A stretch of DNA of 64,000 bases from CALEMW01 sp964343835 (GCA_964343835.1 CAYFKR010000014.1:1-64000); one strand, 5' to 3'; shown: positions 19,499-28,895, counted from the first letter of the stretch. Numbers and translations: made by a program. Notes: a model not told the origin generated them from the sequence alone.

Positions 19499-20548
19499 GT
19501 GAAAAGGTCCCGATTCCTGCCCGCAGCCCTGCTGCTCCTGCTCCTGGCTTCGTCCGTGGCGGCGCAGCCGGTGAGCGAATGGGTGGTCCGCGGCACAGAG
19601 GCGTACAACCTCGAGGCGGGGGAGTCGGTCCAGTTCACCGTGGAGTTCGAGGACCTGCCGGTCCGTTCCTGGATCCTGGAGGTGGACGGCGACCATCGCC
19701 TGTGCGACCTCAACGTGCTGGATCTGGGCGACGGCACCCTGCTCTACCAGCAGCACGACGAATCCCGGCATCGCGTGAAGGTACCCTGGGGTCGGGGCAT
19801 GGCCCTGGCCGTGACCCTGACGTCGGACCTGAAGCACGGCGGCGTGTTCACCGTGACCTTCACGGCGCCTCCGGCCGACAAGGCCGCCAGGGCGTTCGGC
19901 CCCGTGCTGAACAGGGCGCTCGAAGCCCTCGAGAAAGGCCGCCGACGCACGGCCATGCACCTGCTCCACGACGCCTTGAAGGACGAGCACGACGCCGGCG
20001 TGGCGGCCCTGCTCCTGGCCGGCGTCTACCGCGAGCAGGGCGAGTACGACCGCGCCGCCGGCATGCTCGATCTGGCCGTGGAACACCAGCTCCCGGAGGA
20101 CCTGCGCGACGTGCGGGCGGCCCTGGAGGGCCAGCTCGAGGAGGTCCAGAACAGGCTGCCCGGCAATCTCGTCCTGGCGGACCGCGCCCTGGAGAAGGGC
20201 GACGCCGAGCGTGCCGAGACCCTGGTGGCCGAGACCTACCTGCAGGTCGAGCGGGGCGAGGAGACCAGCCCCTGGGTGCTGAGCGAAGCCTGGCGTCGTT
20301 CGGGTCGCGCGGCCCACGACCGCGGCGAATTCGTGCGGGCCCAGGAGATGTACGACCGGGCCCTGGCCGGCGCCGTGACCGCCCGGCAGCGCGCTCTCTG
20401 CCTGTACCGCAGCGCCCGGTTGCAGATGGATACCGACAACGACGCCCAGGCCCGCAGCGCTTTCGCGCTGGCCCGCGACCTGGGTCTTCCCCCGGACCTG
20501 GACGCCGAGGCCGCCGCCCACCTGGCTCGCCTCGCCGACGGTCCCTAG
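19499..20548 (+). CDS. Secreted TPR-repeat protein
   Basis: 349 residues with GTG start after AAGGAGA. A signal peptide (cut near VAAQ) is followed by a ~110-residue beta domain (VQFTVEFEDLPVRSWILEVD, LAVTLTSDLKHGG), then at least four helical TPR-like repeats from residue ~130 on (ALEKGRRRTAMHLLHDAL, GVYREQGEYDRAAGMLDLAV, ALEKGDAERAETLVAETYL, AAHDRGEFVRAQEMYDRAL). It is likely a periplasmic scaffold. It is followed 18 bases later by two glycosyltransferases and is probably co-transcribed with them, which suggests a role in envelope glycan assembly. Function beyond that is not visible. Confidence 0.75.
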   Translation: MKRSRFLPAALLLLLLASSVAAQPVSEWVVRGTEAYNLEAGESVQFTVEFEDLPVRSWILEVDGDHRLCDLNVLDLGDGTLLYQQHDESRHRVKVPWGRGMALAVTLTSDLKHGGVFTVTFTAPPADKAARAFGPVLNRALEALEKGRRRTAMHLLHDALKDEHDAGVAALLLAGVYREQGEYDRAAGMLDLAVEHQLPEDLRDVRAALEGQLEEVQNRLPGNLVLADRALEKGDAERAETLVAETYLQVERGEETSPWVLSEAWRRSGRAAHDRGEFVRAQEMYDRALAGAVTARQRALCLYRSARLQMDTDNDAQARSAFALARDLGLPPDLDAEAAAHLARLADGP

Positions 20549-20566
20549 ACGGAACGAGGATCACGG

Positions 20567-21652
20567 ATGGAGCTGCGACGCGACTGCCTGCACGCCCGGG
20601 GCGACGTGCCCTGCGCCCCCCACAAGGAGCGCGGCGTCCACTGCGACGACTGCCCCGATTACGTCCGCCGCGACGGCCGCATCCTGCTGATCAAGCTGGG
20701 CGCCGCCGGCGACGTGGTGCGCACCACGCCCCTGCTCCACCCGCTGACGGAGGCCTACCCCGGCCACCGCCTCACGTGGCTCACCGAGTTCCCCGACCTG
20801 GTCCCCGCCGCGGTGCCGGACCGCCGTCGTTTCGACGCCGCCTCGGTGCTCTGGGCCCGCAACACCCGCTTCGACCTGGTCATCAACCTGGACAAGGACC
20901 CCGAGGCCTGTGCCCTGGCAAGCGAGGTCCAGGCCGACCACAAGCTGGGTTTCGTGCTGGGCGACGACGGCCTCTGCGCCGCCGCCCCCGACCCCGCCGG
21001 CCGCGCCGCCGCCGAGGCCAAGATCCTCACCGGCGTGTTCGACGACGCCAACAAGGCCAACACCCTGAGCTACCCCGAGGAGATCTTCGCCATCTGCGGG
21101 TTCCCCTTCACGGGACAGGAGTACGTCCTGGATCGGCCCGCCACGCCTCCCGCGGTGGTGGCGCCCTCCGGCCGTGCCGTCGTCGGCCTGAACACGGGCT
21201 GCGGCGGCCGCTGGACCAGCCGCCTCTGGCCCGAGGAGCACTGGGCCGCCCTGGTGGGCCTGCTGCGCGACGCCGGCTGCGGCGTGATGCTGCTGGGCGG
21301 CCCGGAGGAGGACGCCCGCAATCGTCGCCTCGCCGACGCCACCGGCGCCCTGTATCCCGGCACGTTCCCGCTGCGTGATTTCGTGGGGGTCATGGATCGC
21401 TGCGACGTGGTGGTGACGGCCGTGACCATGGCCATGCACCTGGCCATCGGCCTGGGCAAGCAGCTGGTGCTGTTCAACAACATCTTCAACCCCGCCGAGT
21501 TCGAGCTGTACGGCCGCGGCGAGATCGTGGCGCCCGCCAAGCCGTGCGGCTGCTTCTTCGCCCCCCGCTGCCGCGACGACGAACCCTGCATGCCGACCCT
21601 CGCCCCCGAGGCCGTCCGCGACGCGGTGCTGCGCCGCCTGGAGTCGGCGTGA
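20567..21652 (+). CDS. Glycosyltransferase family 9 (heptosyltransferase-like)
   Basis: 361 residues. Transfers a sugar, typically a heptose, to lipopolysaccharide core or a related glycan at the inner membrane. ILLIKLGAAGDVVRTTPLL is the GT9 N-terminal signature; LNTGCGGRWTSRLWPEEHW, MLLGGPEED, and the acceptor-end TAVTMAMHLAIGLGKQLV follow in family order. An added N-terminal segment of about 35 residues has four cysteines (CLHARGDVPC, CDDCPDY), probably a small metal site; two more Cys pairs lie near the C-terminus (CGCFFAPRC). These make it unlike standard WaaF/WaaC. The stop overlaps the next start (GTGA). Confidence 0.88.
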   Translation: MELRRDCLHARGDVPCAPHKERGVHCDDCPDYVRRDGRILLIKLGAAGDVVRTTPLLHPLTEAYPGHRLTWLTEFPDLVPAAVPDRRRFDAASVLWARNTRFDLVINLDKDPEACALASEVQADHKLGFVLGDDGLCAAAPDPAGRAAAEAKILTGVFDDANKANTLSYPEEIFAICGFPFTGQEYVLDRPATPPAVVAPSGRAVVGLNTGCGGRWTSRLWPEEHWAALVGLLRDAGCGVMLLGGPEEDARNRRLADATGALYPGTFPLRDFVGVMDRCDVVVTAVTMAMHLAIGLGKQLVLFNNIFNPAEFELYGRGEIVAPAKPCGCFFAPRCRDDEPCMPTLAPEAVRDAVLRRLESA

Positions 21653-22803
21653 GGCTGGCCCTGCTCGGACCGGCGCCCCCGTTCCATGGCGGGATCGTCA
21701 CCTACCTGGCCATGATGCACCGCACCCTGCGCGAGCGGGGCCACTCCGTGCACTGGGCCGGTTTCCACAAGCAGTACCCCGGCTTCCTGTTCCCGGGCTC
21801 GAGCCAGACCGGCGATGCCGCGTCCTGGATGCCCGGTCCGGACAGCGTGCGCTTCGTACCGTGGGATCCCCTGAGCTGGGGCCGCACCGCCGACGACCTG
21901 CTGGCCTTCGAACCCGACGCCGTGATCGCCAAGTACTGGATGCCCTTCTTCGCGCCGGGCTACGGCACGGTCGTGCGCCGCGTGCGCGAGGCGGGTGCGC
22001 GGTTCCTGTACGTGCTGGACAACGTGGTGGCCCACGAGCGCTATCCGTTCGCGTCGCGGCTGACGCGCTGGGCGCTGGGGGAGGCCGACGGCTTCGTGGC
22101 CATGAGCGACCAGGTCCGCAGCGACCTCTTCGCCACGGTGCCCTCCGTGGATCCCGCCCGCGTGCTGGACTGCCCCCATCCCGTCTACGACTTCGGCGTG
22201 CCCGGCCGCCCGCGCAAGACCCGCGCCGAGGCCCGCGCCGCCCTGGGCCTGCCCGCCGACGCGCGCATCGCCCTCTTCTTCGGCTTCATCAAACCCTACA
22301 AGGGCGTGACCCACCTCATCGGCGCGCTGCCGAAACTCAAGGAGCGCTACGGCGCCGAGGGCGTGAAGGTGGTGGTGGTGGGCGACGTGTACGGCGACGA
22401 CACCCCCTACCACGCCGCCCGTGAGGCCGCCGACGCGGATGAGATCCTGGACTGGCGTCAGGGCTACTGCCCCGACGAGGAGGTGGAGGATCACGTGCTG
22501 GCCGCCGACCTGCTGGTGCTGCCCTACGTGAGCGCCACCCAGAGCGGCATCGTGCAGGTGGCCTACGCCTACGACCGGCCCGTCGTGTCCACCGCCGTGG
22601 GCGGATTGCCCGAGGTCGTGCGCGACGGCGAGACGGGTTTCCTGGTGCCTCCGGAAGATCCGTCCGCCCTGGCCGACGCCGTCATCCGCTTCTTCGACGA
22701 GGGCTGCGCCGAGCCTTTCGGAAAGGCCGTGGCCGCCGAGCGCGAGCGGTTCTCGTGGGATCGTCTTGCGGAAACGATCGAGAAACTGGCGTTTCCTGCC
22801 TGA
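21649..22803 (+). CDS. GT4-family glycosyltransferase
   Basis: 384 residues. A retaining nucleotide-sugar glycosyltransferase with GT-B fold. The N-terminus RLALLGPAPPFHGGIVTYL carries the glycine loop; the C-terminal half has IALFFGFIKPYKGVTHLI, ADLLVLPYVSATQSGIVQVAYAY and VSTAVGGLPEVVRDGETGFL, the donor-site E-x7-E-like region of GT4. The GTG start at 21649 overlaps the stop of the GT9 gene by four bases, which argues for coupled translation; the open frame extends further upstream but inside the GT9 gene. It probably extends the same envelope glycan. Confidence 0.9.
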   Translation: MRLALLGPAPPFHGGIVTYLAMMHRTLRERGHSVHWAGFHKQYPGFLFPGSSQTGDAASWMPGPDSVRFVPWDPLSWGRTADDLLAFEPDAVIAKYWMPFFAPGYGTVVRRVREAGARFLYVLDNVVAHERYPFASRLTRWALGEADGFVAMSDQVRSDLFATVPSVDPARVLDCPHPVYDFGVPGRPRKTRAEARAALGLPADARIALFFGFIKPYKGVTHLIGALPKLKERYGAEGVKVVVVGDVYGDDTPYHAAREAADADEILDWRQGYCPDEEVEDHVLAADLLVLPYVSATQSGIVQVAYAYDRPVVSTAVGGLPEVVRDGETGFLVPPEDPSALADAVIRFFDEGCAEPFGKAVAAERERFSWDRLAETIEKLAFPA

Positions 22804-22845
22804 TCCCGGCCCCATGACCGTTTCTTGAAATTCTCGTGATTATTT

Positions 22846-22876
22846 TTGTCGCCTAATACTTCGTTTGTGATAGAAT
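22846..22876 (+). promoter_or_regulatory. Possible promoter of tagged family gene
   Basis: TTGTCG (22846-22851) and TAGAAT (22871-22876) with a long 19-bp spacer inside an AT-rich stretch. The leader then holds two similar 18-mers (22912-22929 and 22953-22970, 15 of 18 identical). Confidence 0.4.
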
Positions 22877-22931
22877 CTTCTGATCACGTGATGGCGGGGA
22901 TGTCCCTCCGACCCATCGAGCCCAAGGAGTG

Positions 22932-22982
22932 ATGGAGCCCCGCACCCGGACGTCCATCGAACCCCAGGAGATTCGCCCATGA
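22932..22982 (+). CDS. Possible 16-residue leader peptide
   Basis: ATG after AAGGAG (only two bases away, which is tight) opens a frame reading MEPRTRTSIEPQEIRP, whose TGA overlaps the ATG of the next gene (ATGA at 22979-22982). This arrangement permits translational coupling, but there is no independent support, and chance is quite possible. Confidence 0.2.
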   Translation: MEPRTRTSIEPQEIRP

Positions 22983-23572
22983 AGACCTTGAAGATGATGC
23001 TCGCCCTGACGCTTCTGCTCACCGGCGCCGCCTTCGCCCAGGACAACGATCCCGACGGCATCGGCGTGTACTTCGACATGGATGGCCTGGTGACCTGCCA
23101 CGCCACCGCCGCTCCCTTCGAGCAGGTGAACGCCTATCTGCTGGCCACCAACGTGTCCGACGCCACCGGTATCTCCGGCTGGGAAGCCGTCGTGACCGTG
23201 AACGGCGCCCCCGTGGCTCCCGCGTGGACCCTGGCCGCCGGTCTGGACGTTGATCCTTCCGACACCGGCTTCCAGGTCGGCATCGGCGTGGCCCCCGCGG
23301 CCCTGCCGTCCGCCCCGGCCGTCGTGCTGGCCACCTGGGCCGGCTTCATCATGGCTCCGACGGACATCGTCGACTTCACCGTCTCCGACGTCCCCGGTTC
23401 CGTGTCCTTCGCCGGTACCCCCGGTTACGCCAGCGGCTCGGACGCCGGTCTGCTGATCCCCTTCCAGGTCAGCTCCGGCTACCCCTACGTCGCCTGCGCG
23501 CAGATCAACGCCTGTGACGTGGTCGCCAACGAGGACATGAGCTGGAGCCAGGTCAAGGACCTGTTCCAGTAG
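22979..23572 (+). CDS. Secreted protein, four-copy family, LK-LFQ tag variant
   Basis: 197 residues. It has a signal peptide (MKTLKMMLALTLLLTGAAFA), then the family start DNDPDGIGVYFDMDG and the blocks TAAPFEQVNAYLLATNVS, GISGWEAVVTV, VVLATWAGFIMAPTDIVDF. These match the proteins at 32486 and 33095 closely and 8933 more distantly. Cysteines after the first block (VTCHAT) and near the end (ACAQINACDV) could form a disulfide. The tail NEDMSWSQVKDLFQ-stop is the shared tag with the final Arg replaced by Gln (CAG, one base from CGG). CCAGGAG lies upstream of the ATG. Probably extracellular; function unknown. Confidence 0.78.
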   Translation: MKTLKMMLALTLLLTGAAFAQDNDPDGIGVYFDMDGLVTCHATAAPFEQVNAYLLATNVSDATGISGWEAVVTVNGAPVAPAWTLAAGLDVDPSDTGFQVGIGVAPAALPSAPAVVLATWAGFIMAPTDIVDFTVSDVPGSVSFAGTPGYASGSDAGLLIPFQVSSGYPYVACAQINACDVVANEDMSWSQVKDLFQ

Positions 23573-23595
23573 GATCTCGTCTGACGAGTGTTGTG

Positions 23596-23630
23596 GAGGG
23601 CCGGATGTGCATGGGGCGCATCCGGCCCTC
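23596..23630 (+). terminator. Hairpin terminator
   Basis: Twelve-bp stem GAGGGCCGGATG (23596-23607) / CATCCGGCCCTC (23619-23630), 24 bases after the stop. No clear U-tract. Confidence 0.6.
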
Positions 23631-23669
23631 GTCCATTCTGTCGATATGGGGCGCCCCGGGGCGCCCGAT

Positions 23670-23698
23670 TTGATATGGGGGGCGAACCGTGGTAGGGT
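23670..23698 (+). promoter_or_regulatory. Sigma-70-type promoter
   Basis: -35 TTGATA (23670-23675), 17-bp spacer, -10 TAGGGT (23693-23698), 50 bases before the ATG at 23748. A GGGCGCC hairpin (about 23649-23666) lies just upstream. Confidence 0.5.
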
Positions 23699-23747
23699 GG
23701 CCGCAGGCCCGCCGACGGAGCGCGGGCGCAGCGGAAAGGACCCCCGC

Positions 23748-24026
23748 ATGAAGTTCGACGACCTGCTCGAGACCCTGGACCGCGGTGACGTGGCCCCGGT
23801 CCGCTGGCGGGACTGGGAACGGTTCCGCGATCGCTTCCGCCAATCCTCCTCCCACGATACCGGAAGCCACGGCAAGATCCGCGTGGGCCGCATGGCCGGC
23901 CGCGTGGTGGCGGTGGAGCGCGCCGACGACCGGCTGCGCGCCGTCCGCGCCTTCGACGACCGGTCCGAGGCAAAGGCTTTCGTCGAGGACCGCCTCGCCC
24001 AGTACGACCGCTTCTGGGACGGCTGA
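23748..24026 (+). CDS. Small uncharacterised cytoplasmic protein
   Basis: 92 residues, no signal peptide, highly charged (MKFDDLLETLDRGDVAPVRW, then GRVVAVERADDRLRAVRAFD and a C-terminal helix AKAFVEDRLAQYDRFWDG). I do not recognise a family. The pattern of alternating strands and helices would fit a small alpha/beta fold. It is preceded by a promoter-like pair and a modest GGAAAGGA site, and codon usage matches neighbours, so I think it is real. It stands alone between a tagged secreted protein and a large secreted enzyme. Confidence 0.55.
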   Translation: MKFDDLLETLDRGDVAPVRWRDWERFRDRFRQSSSHDTGSHGKIRVGRMAGRVVAVERADDRLRAVRAFDDRSEAKAFVEDRLAQYDRFWDG

Positions 24027-24133
24027 GGCGGCTGCAGGATCGATTACTTCTCCTAGTTGAGGAGAAGCCGCCCCCGACCCCGTGTGGTAGAATGGCCGGA
24101 CTCGCACCGTCCGACCATCCACGGGGGATCCAC

Positions 24134-27100
24134 ATGTTCCGCATCGTCTGCCTCAGCCTCCTGCTCTGTGCCGTTCCGGCCGTCGCCCAGATCACCGTCG
24201 GCCCCGGCCCCGCCCTGGGCACGGACCTCGCCGGCTGGACCTGGTACCAGGAATTCCAGGACTGGGAATGGGACGACGTCCGCGCCGTCGACGCCCCCGA
24301 CGACGTCTACTCCATCGGCGACGGCGACGACGACGCCCGCGACATCCTCGCCTTCTACCAGCGCTTCGAAGGCAACGACGTCCGCCTGCGCGTGGACCTG
24401 CTGGACCTGAAGTCGGGATGGCAGGGGAACCTGAACCTCTACGTCGCCATCGACTGCGCCCTCGGCGGCGCCGAATGGCTCCCCGACTTCCTGGACGTGC
24501 GCACGGGCAACCCCTGGGAGATCTGCCTGGCCCTCTACGCCGATGGCGACGTGGCCGGCTCCACCTACAACGTCTACGACGCCGGCTACGGCACCGGCTG
24601 GAACGGCTGGTTCGGCGGCAGCTACTGGAGCACCGACCTGGACGCCGTGGAGATGACCATCCCCCGCGACCTGCTCCTGGCCGCCGGCTGGGACGGCTCC
24701 TCGGTGGTCCACTTCCAGGTGGGCACGGCCAAGGACTTCGCCGAGACCAACTGCCAGGCCGGCGACGCGTCGAGCGACCTCTGCGACGCCATCGTGGACG
24801 ACGATCGCGGCTGCTCCGACGGCGAACTCAACGGAGCCGTCCGCACCGACGACCAGGGCAGCCGCGTGCAGTACGCCACCATCGCCCACGGCAACCAGTC
24901 CCTGAACCGGGCCAGCGACCTGATGGTCCACGTGCACGACCCCGAGTGGAACACAGGCATCCCCGGCGGCACCGGCTTCGTCCGAACCCTCGAGACCCAC
25001 CGCATCTTCGGTGTGCCCCTGAACATCCACACCAGCGGCACCCTGCTCAGCGCCCTGCAATGGGCCGTGTCACCATATGGGCCCTCCGACCCCGCCGATG
25101 GCCCGTCGCTGCTGAACGAGATCGCCCTGTTCGCCGACGCAAACCAGACCGACCGCCCCGGCGCCCTGATCGGCGGCGTGCTCGCCGAGCACATCATGCC
25201 CTACTTCGAAGGACCGGTGAACGCGGCCAGCTTCGCCGCCGCCGACACCCTCCACGAGGCCATGTTCGGGCTCGCGCCCGCCGACATGAAGGTGATGCAC
25301 GTGCCCGAGCGCGTGATCCGCTCGCTGCCCACGGGCCTGTCGCCGTTGACCGGTCTGACCTTCGGCGACATCACCGCCGCCGGCTACGACGCCACCTACC
25401 TGGACGCCGCCGCCCACCTCCACCACTGGTTCTACCCGTCGGAAACGGAGTGGCCCGACCAGTCCTACCGCCACAAGGCCCACGAGATCGATGGCGTGCT
25501 CTGCTGGATGATCAACCACCGCGAGGACGACAAGAAGTTCTGGGTCCAGGACGGCGGCCTGCACCTGGACACCCGCCGCAGCCTGGCGAGCAAGGCCGCC
25601 GGCTGGGAGCCCCAGCTCGTGCTGGTCTTCGACGACTGGGAGGCCCTGGCGGGCAAGAGCTTCGGCGCCGTATCGGGCCAGATGGAGCCCAACGACAACC
25701 CCATCCAGTACAACCGCACCATCCGCTGGATCGCCAACCACCCCTGGATCGAGATGGTCACTCTGGCCGACATGACCGCCCGCGCCCAGGCCGAGCCGGG
25801 AACCTGGCGCATCCAGCAGGGATCGCCCACCGACCTGGACATCATGACCTACCACTGGCTCCAGCACGCCGTGGAGGACAGTTACCACAACTGGTATTAC
25901 AACAGCGCCGGCGGCGTACCGGGCAACGAGCAGAGCTTCTACGACCTGGTGCCCGTGATCAGCGGCGAGCAGGGCGACTACCGTGTGCGCGGCGTGGGTC
26001 CCGAGGCCGACGGCCCGCCGATTCCGTCGAGCATGGCATTCGGCGACCTCAATACGCCGGGCACGTTGCTGTACGAGACGTGGTCCGCCATCGCCGCGGC
26101 GCCTTCCGGCGGCCTGCGCTTCCTGGCCGAAGCCGCCTTCTCGGCCATGATCTACGAGACCGCCTGGCACGAGGAAGACGCCACCGACTACGCCGACAGC
26201 GACGGCTTCGGCAACTGGCTCTACCCCGACACCAGCTGGGACGGCCTGAGCGGCTGGGCCCTGCGGCTGCACAACCATGCGCGGGATGCGGTAGCGCTGG
26301 CGGCGGCGGCGGCATGGGCGGATTCGGTGCGCTCGGGCGTGCTGTCGCCCTGGACAGCTCCGGCATCGTGGACCCAGGACCTGGACCTCGACGGCGAGGG
26401 CGAGACGGTCCTGCGCAACGGCCTGGTCTGGACCCTCTGGCAGGACCGCGGCGGACGCTGCCTGCTGGCCGCCCGCTGGGATCCGGCCCGCAACGACGCC
26501 GTGCTGCTCATGGGCAACCCGCTTTCCAACCCCAGCGCACCGGGGGAGGAGGAGTACAACGACCAGCGGGCCTCGCGCTGCAGCGGCTTCAAGGTGATGA
26601 ACGGCGACTACGCCGACGACGTGTTCACCGTGACACCTGCCGGCGGTTCGTTGACCGCCGTTTCCGGTGACGGTCTCGTTTCGGTGACCCATGCCCTGGC
26701 CGCCGGTTCGGATACGCTCGATACTTCCGTCAACGAGTCGGTGGCCGGCTCGCTGTACGTTCGCTCCGGCTGGAGTCCCGATCTGCAGCGCCTGTTCCGT
26801 GCGGGGCCGTCGGTCCTGTCGCGGTCGTATGACGGGGGTGCTCCTGAGACTTCGTCGTGGTACCGCCTGGCCGCCGGCGACGTCGGCCTGACGGCCCTGT
26901 ACGACGGCGCGTCGTTCGTGGCGTCTCCCGCGAACACCGGCCACGAGCGGCGCGACCTGGCGCTGGCCGAGGAAGTGGAACTGTCGGGGGACGGGTCGTT
27001 CTCGTTCCGGACGGTGTTCGGGGCGGCTGCGACGGCCACGGGAGTCGAGGACGACGCCCCACCGGCCTCGGACGTCCTGGTCCGCTCGCTCCGGGTCGCG

Positions 27101-27355
27101 CCCAACCCGTTCAACCCCGCGACGTCGATCCGCTTCGAGCTGACTCGCGATGCGAGGGCGGACGTGGACGTGTTCGATACTGCGGGCCGGCTCGTGCGCT
27201 CTCTGGCTCGGGATGCGGCGATGCAGGCCGGACCGAACATGGTGTCCTGGGACGGCCGCGACGGGGCCGGACGCAGCGTTGCGGCGGGGGCATATCTCGT
27301 CCGGATCCGTGCCGGTAGCGAGGTCCGCGTGATCGAGGCTGCCCTGGTGAAGTGA
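24134..27355 (+). CDS. Large secreted putative carbohydrate-active protein (GH57-like) with FlgD-like C-terminal domain
   Basis: 1073 residues. A signal peptide (MFRIVCLSLLLCAVPAVAQ) is followed by a beta-sandwich domain (~20-240; DDARDILAFYQRFEGNDVRLRV) resembling DOMON/glucodextranase-type modules. A large central domain comes next (~260-560; NIHTSGTLLSALQWAVSPYG, HIMPYF, VPERVIRSLP, LVLVFDDWEAL, NHPWIEMVTLADM) whose order of blocks resembles GH57-type (beta/alpha)7 enzymes. A helical domain and a beta C-region follow, and then a FlgD-like Ig tail beginning VAPNPFNPATSIRFELTRD and ending IEAALVK. It probably acts on a polysaccharide outside the cell. The glycosidase assignment rests on block order only; no catalytic Glu/Asp pair can be named with confidence. 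Confidence 0.55.
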   Translation: MFRIVCLSLLLCAVPAVAQITVGPGPALGTDLAGWTWYQEFQDWEWDDVRAVDAPDDVYSIGDGDDDARDILAFYQRFEGNDVRLRVDLLDLKSGWQGNLNLYVAIDCALGGAEWLPDFLDVRTGNPWEICLALYADGDVAGSTYNVYDAGYGTGWNGWFGGSYWSTDLDAVEMTIPRDLLLAAGWDGSSVVHFQVGTAKDFAETNCQAGDASSDLCDAIVDDDRGCSDGELNGAVRTDDQGSRVQYATIAHGNQSLNRASDLMVHVHDPEWNTGIPGGTGFVRTLETHRIFGVPLNIHTSGTLLSALQWAVSPYGPSDPADGPSLLNEIALFADANQTDRPGALIGGVLAEHIMPYFEGPVNAASFAAADTLHEAMFGLAPADMKVMHVPERVIRSLPTGLSPLTGLTFGDITAAGYDATYLDAAAHLHHWFYPSETEWPDQSYRHKAHEIDGVLCWMINHREDDKKFWVQDGGLHLDTRRSLASKAAGWEPQLVLVFDDWEALAGKSFGAVSGQMEPNDNPIQYNRTIRWIANHPWIEMVTLADMTARAQAEPGTWRIQQGSPTDLDIMTYHWLQHAVEDSYHNWYYNSAGGVPGNEQSFYDLVPVISGEQGDYRVRGVGPEADGPPIPSSMAFGDLNTPGTLLYETWSAIAAAPSGGLRFLAEAAFSAMIYETAWHEEDATDYADSDGFGNWLYPDTSWDGLSGWALRLHNHARDAVALAAAAAWADSVRSGVLSPWTAPASWTQDLDLDGEGETVLRNGLVWTLWQDRGGRCLLAARWDPARNDAVLLMGNPLSNPSAPGEEEYNDQRASRCSGFKVMNGDYADDVFTVTPAGGSLTAVSGDGLVSVTHALAAGSDTLDTSVNESVAGSLYVRSGWSPDLQRLFRAGPSVLSRSYDGGAPETSSWYRLAAGDVGLTALYDGASFVASPANTGHERRDLALAEEVELSGDGSFSFRTVFGAAATATGVEDDAPPASDVLVRSLRVAPNPFNPATSIRFELTRDARADVDVFDTAGRLVRSLARDAAMQAGPNMVSWDGRDGAGRSVAAGAYLVRIRAGSEVRVIEAALVK

Positions 27356-27412
27356 TGTCGCAGACGGTCATCGTGTAACAGTTGATATGACAATACGATA
27401 GGAGCGCGACAC

Positions 27413-28799
27413 GTGTCCCGCGACGTACCTGCCTTTCAGGACCGTTGCCGAGGCGCCTTGCTCGGCCTCGCCGTCGGCGACGCCCTCGGTACCACCGTGG
27501 AGTTCAAGACCCGCGGCACCTTCGACCCGGTGACCGACATGGTCGGCGGCGGCCCCTTCGACCTGCCACCCGGCCACTGGACCGACGACACCAGCATGGC
27601 CCTCTGCCTCGCCGACAGCCTCCTCGAGTGCGGCCGTCACGATCCCCGCGATCAACTCGAACGCTACCNNNNNNNNNNGGGAGATGATCAGCGCGGTGGG
27701 CCACAGCCACGGTGAGCGCAGCAGCACGAGCGAGTGCTTCGACATCGGCAACACGGTGCGCAACGCCCTCGAGGTGTACCTGGCGACAGGTGCCTCCGAC
27801 GCCGGCTCCACCGATCCGCGCAGCGCGGGCAACGGGTCGATCATGCGACTGGCACCGGTGGTGATCCATGCCTTTCCGGATGTCTGGCAGGGAGTCGCGT
27901 TGGCGAGGGAGTCGTCGCTCACGACCCACGGCACCGCCACCTGCCTCGACGCCTGCGGCTGGCTCGCCGCGGTGCTGGGCGCCTGCCTGAGAGGGGCGGA
28001 TCGCGAACACGCCCTGTTCTCGCCGACGATGACGTTCCAGAACGGCGGCTCCGTCCCCCTCGAGACCGATGAGATCCGTGCCGTCGCCGCCGGCGACTGG
28101 CGGGACAAGACGCAGGACGAGATCCGGGGGACGGGCTACGTCGTCCGAAGCCTCGAAGCCGCCCTCTGGTGTGTTCACACCACCGACTCCTTCGCCGACG
28201 CCGTCCTGACGGCCGCGAACCTGGGCGACGACGCCGACACCACGGCGGCAATTAGCGGCCAGGTGGCGGGCGCCCTCTACGGGGCGTCGGCGATCCCCGC
28301 GGAGTGGCTGGAAGCGCTCCACCTGCACGACGAAATCCGCAGGATCGCGGACCGGCTCACGGCGGCGGCACCGGCGGGCATGCTGTGGAGCTCCGATCGT
28401 GAAGGGTGCCTGAGGCGAGGGCCGGGGGGACGGATCGCGGGGGAGATCCTCGAGAAGCTGGATGGAATCGAAGTCGACGACCTGGTCCGGTGGACCGAGG
28501 CCCAGGAGCGGACGCCGGGTGTCATCAGCATGGGGTATGCCGTCTATCACCCCGACCTGTCCTGGTCGATCGATCGCCTCGATGATGTGGGCTGGACCGG
28601 GTGGTATTCGCGTGAGCAGACCGTGCTGCGGAAGATGCTGGACGACCCGAAGCGTGTCGCCTCGGCCTCGCCCGCGGACGTCATGGGCCTGATCACGCTG
28701 ATGGTCCGGGCCGAGCGGTTCAACGAAGGGGTGTGGGCCACCATCGTCGCCGACGGTCTGCTCCAGAGGGTCCTGCAGCGGCTCGGCGAGTTTGATTGA
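27413..28799 (+). CDS. ADP-ribosylglycohydrolase family protein, split by assembly gap
   Basis: Removes ADP-ribose from proteins or small molecules (ARH/DraG fold). The GTG start at 27413 follows AGGAG. The N-terminal part has FQDRCRGALLGLAVGDALG and the metal-binding WTDDTSMALCLADSL. A ten-N gap at 27669-27678 breaks the frame. Beyond it SSTSECFDIGNTVR, GNGSIMRLAP and LGDDADTTAAISGQVAGALY (second metal site) continue the family in another frame. In family members the gap position needs only a few residues, so the gap is probably short and the frameshift artificial. The last ~130 residues (GYAVYHPDLSWSIDRL...) are an extra C-terminal domain I do not recognise. Neither neighbour is an ADP-ribosyltransferase. 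Confidence 0.85.
27669..27678. other. Assembly gap (10 N)
   Basis: Ten undetermined bases inside the ADP-ribosylglycohydrolase gene. The number is probably a placeholder. About 20 codons just right of the gap do not match the family, so local sequence may be misjoined. Confidence 0.98.
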
Positions 28800-28895
28800 C
28801 CGTCGTCACGGCGCTCGTCTCAAGCCATACAATTATGGTATGATATCGGAAGCCGAGCCCCGACGCCCGGGGCCCCTCCCAAACAGGAGAACGAC

